From JAJUFS01 sp036381175 (GTDB lineage Bacteria > Pseudomonadota > Gammaproteobacteria > Natronospirales > JAJUFS01): 64,000 nt of DNA. The stretch covers positions 77,314-141,313 of the forward strand of contig DASVDI010000018.1 of NCBI GenBank assembly GCA_036381175.1, in the 5' to 3' direction. The notes beneath the pieces are model-generated. The model had not been told where the DNA came from and ran no database searches. It worked only from the letters and a program-made list of their open reading frames with translations. The translations under genes and the position numbers were made by a program. This document shows, piece by piece, positions 59,687 through 64,000 of this stretch (the first letter of the stretch is position 1; every line of letters starts with the position of its first letter).

Positions 59687-60967
59687 TTACCGGTCTTCCT
59701 TTACAACCCGTTCACTCGTCCGCGTCAGGCGTTCGATCAAGGTGCGCAGGAACACCTTATGAAACCGCAACTGGCAGGCCATGGAAGCCTGTTCGATCAG
59801 CGTGGAGTTCACGCGCATCACAGCGACCCCTTTCTCGGAGGTGACCGTCGCCGTTCTTTCGGTCTTGTTGAGATAACCCATTTCACCGAAGCAGTCGCCT
59901 TCCTGGAGTTTTCCCAGCGACTTGCCGCCCTTGGTCACGATGACTTCACCGGACACGATGATGAAAAAGCTTTCGTCGATCTCGCCTTCGACAATGATCG
60001 AATCGCCCGTGTCGTAGGTCTCCCACTTGCTCGCGTTCAGCACCTCCCAGACTTCGGGGTAGCTGAACGCGCTGAAAAAACTCAGGCGGCGAACCATGTT
60101 GAAGCGTTCCTGTTCCGCCACTTCACGTGCCATGCGGCCGAGATCGTTGAACGCGGTCGTCAGCGCGACCGACAATTCCAGTGCGGATTTGTAACGCCGC
60201 GCCGGTTCCTTGTTCATGGCCTTGTCGACAATCTGCTCGAGCATTTCGGTGACGTCCGCGCGCAGCCGGTGCACGGGAATCGGCGTTGCGTAGAGCACCT
60301 GGTGCACCAGCGCGGAAAGATTCTCACCGTAGAACGGCCGCTTGCCCGCGAGCAGTTCGTACATCAGCACGCCCAGTGCGTAGATGTCCGTCTGGTTGGT
60401 GACCTCTTCCTCGCGCATCTGTTCGGGCGCCATGTAACTCGGGCTGCCAACCATGCCGGACATCGGTGTGAGTTCGGCGACAGGATTATGCGCGATGCCG
60501 AAATCCACGATGCGCACATCGCCATCGGCGGTCATTAGAATATTGCTTGGCTTGATGTCGCGATGAACGACGCCTTTGCGATGCGCGTAATCCAGCGCCT
60601 TCGCGCACTTGAAAACGATCTCGACGATCTTTCGAACCGGCAGCAGGTTCTGCGACTGGCAGAACGCGGACAACGGTTTTCCGCCGCGCACGTATTCCAT
60701 GACGATGTAGCACTTGCCGTCTTCTTCGCCGGCATCGTAGATCGGCAGCACGTTCGGATGCTGCAACATGCCGGCGAGATGCGCCTCGTTGAAGAACAGG
60801 CGCTTGCGGACGCGTTGCTGGTCTTCGGAAAGGCCCGCATCGCTCGCAAAAAGTTTCAGGGCGACATCGCGCTGGTGATAGGGATCGTGGCAAAGATACA
60901 CCGTGCCCGAACCACCCTTGCCGAGTTCACGCGTGATGATGTACTTGCCGAGCTTCTCGATCTTCAT
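59687..60967 (-). CDS. Ser/Thr protein kinase with C-terminal cyclic-nucleotide-binding domain
   Basis: A 426-residue Hanks-type kinase: P-loop LGKGGSGTVYL (15-25), K38 in VALKLF, E61, catalytic HRDIKPSN with D137, DFG at 155-157 and APE at 180-182. All are intact, so it should be active. A cyclic-nucleotide-monophosphate-binding fold follows (about 300-405), with the phosphate-binding cassette GDCFGEMGYLNKTERTATV including its arginine. No transmembrane helix is seen, unlike PknB-type receptors. The gene starts by overlapping the pgpA stop as ATGA, so it is tied to the ribH-nusB-thiL-pgpA operon. Confidence 0.92.
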   Translation of the reverse strand: MKIEKLGKYIITRELGKGGSGTVYLCHDPYHQRDVALKLFASDAGLSEDQQRVRKRLFFNEAHLAGMLQHPNVLPIYDAGEEDGKCYIVMEYVRGGKPLSAFCQSQNLLPVRKIVEIVFKCAKALDYAHRKGVVHRDIKPSNILMTADGDVRIVDFGIAHNPVAELTPMSGMVGSPSYMAPEQMREEEVTNQTDIYALGVLMYELLAGKRPFYGENLSALVHQVLYATPIPVHRLRADVTEMLEQIVDKAMNKEPARRYKSALELSVALTTAFNDLGRMAREVAEQERFNMVRRLSFFSAFSYPEVWEVLNASKWETYDTGDSIIVEGEIDESFFIIVSGEVIVTKGGKSLGKLQEGDCFGEMGYLNKTERTATVTSEKGVAVMRVNSTLIEQASMACQLRFHKVFLRTLIERLTRTSERVVKEDR

Positions 60968-61449
60968 AAGAAAAACATCCAGGCGAAATACGCCAGTTGC
61001 AGAGTTGCCGCGGCGAATACTCCGGCGACGAGATCGTCGATCATGATGCCCGCGCCGCCACCGAGGCGGCGGTCAAGGAATCCGATCGGCCACGGTTTCG
61101 CGATATCGAAAAAACGGAACGCGACAAACGCCGCCAGCATCCACCACCACCCGGCTGGCAGCAACAGCATCGCAAGGTAAAAGCCCGCGACCTCGTCAAT
61201 AACGATCCCGCCATGATCGTGCACGCCGAGCTTGCGCGCGCTCGCTCCGCCCGCCCAGATGCCGGCGAGAATCAGCAAAAGACAGATACCCGCGCGCAAC
61301 GGCAATGGCAGATTCCACGTTGCCCATACCAGCGGAATCGTCACAAGCGTGCCGACAGTGCCGGGCGCAAACGGCGAAAGGCCGGTGCCGAAACCGAAGG
61401 CGAGCAGGTGCGCCGGATCGGAGAAGATTTCTCGTGCTGCGGGTTTCAT
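60964..61449 (-). CDS. pgpA: Phosphatidylglycerophosphatase A
   Basis: PgpA dephosphorylates phosphatidylglycerophosphate to phosphatidylglycerol at the inner membrane. The 161-residue protein has the family motifs LAFGFGTGLSPFAPGTVGTL, the acidic metal site GGIVIDEVAGFYLAML and RFFDIAKPWPIGFLDRRLGGGAGIMIDDLVAG, with four hydrophobic segments. It overlaps thiL upstream and the kinase downstream by four bases each. Confidence 0.96.
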   Translation of the reverse strand: MKPAAREIFSDPAHLLAFGFGTGLSPFAPGTVGTLVTIPLVWATWNLPLPLRAGICLLLILAGIWAGGASARKLGVHDHGGIVIDEVAGFYLAMLLLPAGWWWMLAAFVAFRFFDIAKPWPIGFLDRRLGGGAGIMIDDLVAGVFAAATLQLAYFAWMFFL

Positions 61450-62399
61450 GATTCGGCATCCATCCGGAAATGCTCCCAGCCATGGCGTTTCGGCTCGTAG
61501 CGCTTGCCATCGGCATCAACGATAGCGAGTTCCGGTTCGGCAACGATCTCGCCGATGACCGTGATCTCGCAACCATTGTCGTCTGCTTGCAGCACCTGCA
61601 GTTGCGCCGGTGGCAGGCAGAAACACAATTCGTAATCGTCACCGCCCGCCAGCACGAAATCCTTCGCGTCTTTCGAGTATTCATCAAGCGCAGCCGACAC
61701 CGGCAGGCGATCAAGCTCGATGCGCGCGCCCACGCCACTCGCCTTCAGCACATGCTGAAGATCCGCGAGCAGGCCGTCGGAAATATCGATCGCCGCCGTC
61801 GCGCGGCCACGCAGGTTGGCACCAAGTTGCAGCCGCGGCATGGGACGGCGGAAACGTTGCACGAGCGGATGATCAAGTCCTGCACCTTGCATCAATAATT
61901 CGAGGCCCGCAGCCGCATCGCCCGGCGTGCCGCTCACACAGACAAGATCGCCCGGCTGCGCGCGGCTGCGTGTGATCGCCTCGTCGGCCGGAACTTCCCC
62001 GATGACAGTCACAGTGATCGACAACGGTCCTTGCGTCGTGTCACCACCAGCCAGTACGGTTTTCGACATCTCCGCGAGCTCGAAAAAACCGCGCGAGAAA
62101 TCGCGCAGCCATTTGGTGTCAGCGTTCGCCAGGGTGAGATTCAGGAATGCAAACCGTGGCGTCGCGCCCATCGCGGCGATGTCGGAAAGATTCACCGCCA
62201 GCGCGCGCCAGCCGATGTCTTCTGCTGCAAGTGATGCGGGAAAATGCCGGCCCGCGACAATCGTGTCGGTGGCGACAACCTGGTCAAAACCTTCGCGTGG
62301 CCGCAGCACCGCGCCGTCGTCGCCGATGCCAAGCACAAGACCATCGGCCTTCGTGTCGCGCGAAAAGAACTCTTCAATGATCCGGAATTCGCCAGGCAT
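61446..62399 (-). CDS. thiL: Thiamine-monophosphate kinase
   Basis: ThiL phosphorylates thiamine monophosphate to thiamine pyrophosphate. The 317-residue AIR-synthase-like protein has the metal/ATP motifs GIGDDGAVLRP, ATDTIVAGRHFP, NLSDIAAMGATPRF, LAGGDTTQGPL, IDISDGLLADLQHV and LAGGDDYELCF. ATG at 62399 shares one base with the nusB stop (TGATG). The frame is open upstream within nusB but without homology there. The order nusB-thiL-pgpA is conserved in gammaproteobacteria. Confidence 0.97.
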   Translation of the reverse strand: MPGEFRIIEEFFSRDTKADGLVLGIGDDGAVLRPREGFDQVVATDTIVAGRHFPASLAAEDIGWRALAVNLSDIAAMGATPRFAFLNLTLANADTKWLRDFSRGFFELAEMSKTVLAGGDTTQGPLSITVTVIGEVPADEAITRSRAQPGDLVCVSGTPGDAAAGLELLMQGAGLDHPLVQRFRRPMPRLQLGANLRGRATAAIDISDGLLADLQHVLKASGVGARIELDRLPVSAALDEYSKDAKDFVLAGGDDYELCFCLPPAQLQVLQADDNGCEITVIGEIVAEPELAIVDADGKRYEPKRHGWEHFRMDAES

Positions 62400-62875
62400 C
62401 AGCGGCGCCGCGCCGACATCTCGACCTTGCGCAATTCGCTGGCGGTACGATCGAGGATCGCGTTGACGTAACGGTGGCCTTCCGCCGCGCCGAAACGCTT
62501 GGCGAGTTCCACGCCTTCGTTGATGACCACGCGGTAGGGAATGTCGGGCCGTTCGGTGAGTTCGTAGCAACCTATTAAAAGAATGGCGCGCTCGACCGGA
62601 TCGATTTGCTCCATCGGTCGGTCGAAGTTCGGCGCGAGCACGGCGAAAAATTCGTCCTCGCGCTCGACGCAGTGTTCCAGCAGTTCATCGAAATACTCCG
62701 GATCGACGCGGCCAAATTCGGGGTTCTCGTGGAACTGCGCACGCAGCAATTTCCAGTGATCGTCGCTGATCTGGTGCTGGTAGAGTGCCTGCATCGCGAG
62801 CCGGCGCGCATTGCTGCGGCGGCGGTTGGCGTTGCCGCTGCCCTTGCCATTGCGTGGGTCGGGAGATTCGTTCAC
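62399..62875 (-). CDS. nusB: Transcription antitermination protein NusB
   Basis: NusB binds boxA RNA with S10 in rRNA antitermination. The 158-residue helical protein has RRSNARRLAMQALYQHQISD, PVERAILLIGCYELTERPDIPYRVVINEGVELAKRFG (about 100-137) and HRYVNAILDR. The start is GTG at 62875, overlapping the ribH stop as GTGA; there is no ATG that would keep the conserved N-terminus. A short basic leader (PDPRNGKGSGNANRRR) precedes the core. Confidence 0.96.
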   Translation of the reverse strand: MNESPDPRNGKGSGNANRRRSNARRLAMQALYQHQISDDHWKLLRAQFHENPEFGRVDPEYFDELLEHCVEREDEFFAVLAPNFDRPMEQIDPVERAILLIGCYELTERPDIPYRVVINEGVELAKRFGAAEGHRYVNAILDRTASELRKVEMSARRR

Positions 62876-63345
62876 GGCAGGTTGCGCATCAGGTTCGCCA
62901 TTTCGATCGCGGTTGCCGCCGCATCCGCGCCCTTGTTGCCGGCCTTGGTGCCGGCGCGTTCGATCGCCTGCTCGACGGTATCCGTGGTCAGCACGCCGAA
63001 GGCAACCGGCACGCCGGTTTCGCTGGCAGCCGAACCACAGGCGCGCGCGCATTCACCGGCAACAAAATCGAAATGCGGCGTTGCGCCGCGAATCACTGCG
63101 CCAAGCGCAATCACGGCCGCGTACTTGCCGGATTTGCAAAGGCGGTTTACGACGGGACCCATTTCAAAGGCACCGGGCACTCGCACCAAATGCACGCGGC
63201 CGGCATCCACGCCATGGCGGCGCAGCGTGTCCAGCGCACCATTGACGAGGCTTTCCGTGATGAAGCCGTTGAAGCGCGCCGCGACAATCGCGAACTGCCC
63301 TTCCGCGCCGATCATCGTGCCTTCGAAGGTCCTGATCTCCGCCAT
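62872..63345 (-). CDS. ribH: 6,7-dimethyl-8-ribityllumazine synthase
   Basis: RibH condenses the pyrimidine and four-carbon precursors to lumazine, the penultimate step of riboflavin synthesis, as an icosahedral or pentameric assembly. The 157-residue protein has ARFNGFITESLVNGAL, VRVPGAFEMGPVV, the substrate loop LGAVIRGATPHFDFV with catalytic histidine, and FGVLTTDTVEQAIERAG. It is transcribed after ribBA across a 73-base gap and overlaps nusB by four bases. Confidence 0.97.
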   Translation of the reverse strand: MAEIRTFEGTMIGAEGQFAIVAARFNGFITESLVNGALDTLRRHGVDAGRVHLVRVPGAFEMGPVVNRLCKSGKYAAVIALGAVIRGATPHFDFVAGECARACGSAASETGVPVAFGVLTTDTVEQAIERAGTKAGNKGADAAATAIEMANLMRNLP

Positions 63346-63418
63346 TTCCGATTCCTAAGTTCTTGTTTCAGCGAGGGTATTGTGGGCCGCGTATTGTAGG
63401 CTTTCCAGAAGGCGAATG

Positions 63419-64000
63419 TCAGTCGCAATCCACGTAATCAACCACCTCGAGACCGAATCCCGAAATGCCGTGCATGCGCTTCGGCGCCGACAACACCCGC
63501 ATCTTGCGCACGCCGAGATCGCTCAGGATCTGCGCGCCGACGCCGTAAGTCCGAAGCACTGTCGCGCCATCGACCGCATCTTCGCTCCGCGGCAGGTCGC
63601 CCTGGCGGAAACGCTCTGCAACATCGGCGGGCTTTTCTTCCGGCCGCAGGATCACGAGCACGCCGCCCTCTTCCGCCACGCGCCGCATCGCATTTCGAAG
63701 CGGCCAGCCGAGCGTGTTCCAGCCGAGGTTCATGACATCCGACAAGGTGTTCTGCAGATGCACGCGCACCAGGGTCGGTTTTTCAGGATCGACATCACCG
63801 CGCACGAGCGCGAAGTGCACTGTACGGTGCACGTAATCCTCGAAGCACACGACGCGGAACTCGCCGAACTCCGTGTCAACGCGCTGCTCGCCGATGCGCT
63901 CGACCGACTGCTCCTTCTCCAGGCGATAACGAATGAGATCGGCAATCGTGCCGATCTTGAGGCCGTGCGTGTCCGCGAACTTTTCCAGGTCCGGCAGGCG
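63419..64000 (-). CDS. RibBA-type protein, C-terminal part, with degenerate GTP cyclohydrolase II domain
   Basis: The last 193 residues of a bifunctional-type riboflavin protein; the N-terminal DHBP synthase (RibB) portion lies mostly beyond the window. Visible parts are the linker HGLKIGTIADLIRYR and the RibA-like fold (TEFGEFRVVCFEDYVH, TLVRVHLQN ... VLRTYGVGAQILSDLGV). The three zinc cysteines of active RibA (SxCxTGDxxxxxxCDCG region) are gone: the stretch reads LQNTLSDVMNLGWNTLGWP. So this end is probably not an active cyclohydrolase, and the gene should be treated as a RibB with a vestigial or regulatory RibA-like domain. It lies upstream of ribH in the riboflavin operon. Confidence 0.88.
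   Translation of the reverse strand, partial: RLPDLEKFADTHGLKIGTIADLIRYRLEKEQSVERIGEQRVDTEFGEFRVVCFEDYVHRTVHFALVRGDVDPEKPTLVRVHLQNTLSDVMNLGWNTLGWPLRNAMRRVAEEGGVLVILRPEEKPADVAERFRQGDLPRSEDAVDGATVLRTYGVGAQILSDLGVRKMRVLSAPKRMHGISGFGLEVVDYVDCD

Overview
The window reads as a single contiguous piece of a GC-rich gammaproteobacterial chromosome. It is densely packed, with no gene-free stretch longer than about 300 bases. The gene orders gloB/methyltransferase/rnhA/dnaQ, tig-clpP-clpX-lon-hupB-tRNA-Val-tRNA-Asp-ppiD, asd-fimV-truA-trpFBA-accD-folC-dedD-cvpA-purF and ribBA-ribH-nusB-thiL-pgpA are classic gammaproteobacterial blocks. The trpFBA insertion between truA and accD and the FimX-like protein point toward a Xanthomonadales- or Chromatiales-like lineage. 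The species cannot be named from sequence alone. Almost everything is housekeeping; no phage, transposase or CRISPR array was seen.

Layout: 1-5.7 kb holds the start of nhaB, dnaQ, rnhA, a YafS-like methyltransferase, then divergent gloB, mltD and fabI. 5.7-16.4 kb is almost entirely minus strand: a dicarboxylate/amino-acid symporter, ppiD, tRNA-Asp and tRNA-Val, hupB, lon, clpX, clpP, tig, then tRNA-Leu, Lys, His, Arg and Pro. 16.6-22.4 kb has folD converging on gltX-cysS, then a periplasmic cyclophilin and lpxH converging on miaE. 22.4-38.8 kb is a long minus-strand run: aroC/prmB, asd, fimV, truA, trpFBA, accD, folC, dedD, cvpA, purF, glycerate kinase. 38.9-44.2 kb has a copper-handling pair (SCO, PCuAC), psd, a free-methionine sulfoxide reductase, and the whole EF-P module (efp, epmA, epmB). 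44.3-51.9 kb has a FimX-like REC-PAS-GGDEF-EAL protein, htpX, parC and parE. 52-54.9 kb is a four-gene iron/peroxide operon (rubrerythrin, CCG-type Fe-S protein, encapsulin-type ferritin, DUF3501). 54.9-64 kb has xseB, folE2, a membrane GDPD-like protein, an LtaS-like phosphoglycerol transferase, a Ser/Thr kinase fused to a cyclic-nucleotide domain, pgpA, thiL, nusB, ribH and the end of ribBA.

The most unusual content falls into two groups. The first is the rubrerythrin/Fe-S/EncFtn-like/DUF3501 operon. Its ferritin is of the encapsulin-cargo family but lacks the cargo peptide. The operon sits behind a perfect TTTAGAA-N3-TTCTAAA operator placed over the expected transcription start. The second is a set of palindromic elements that abut genes so tightly that they supply the stop codons. 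A 23-bp-arm REP-like palindrome gives TAG to both lpxH and miaE. A second family, built around GACAGGATTAACAGG inverted repeats with a terminator hairpin inside, gives the C-terminal tail (N/D)(R/G)QD-stop to folE2, the GDPD-like gene and msrC. It also lies in the matching frame just behind the stops of the FimX-like gene and htpX, next to a 14-copy TTGCTC array.

Many starts are GTG or TTG and many genes overlap by 1-4 bases, so start calls rest on Shine-Dalgarno spacing where noted. All functions are inferred from recognisable motifs and gene order, without database searches.
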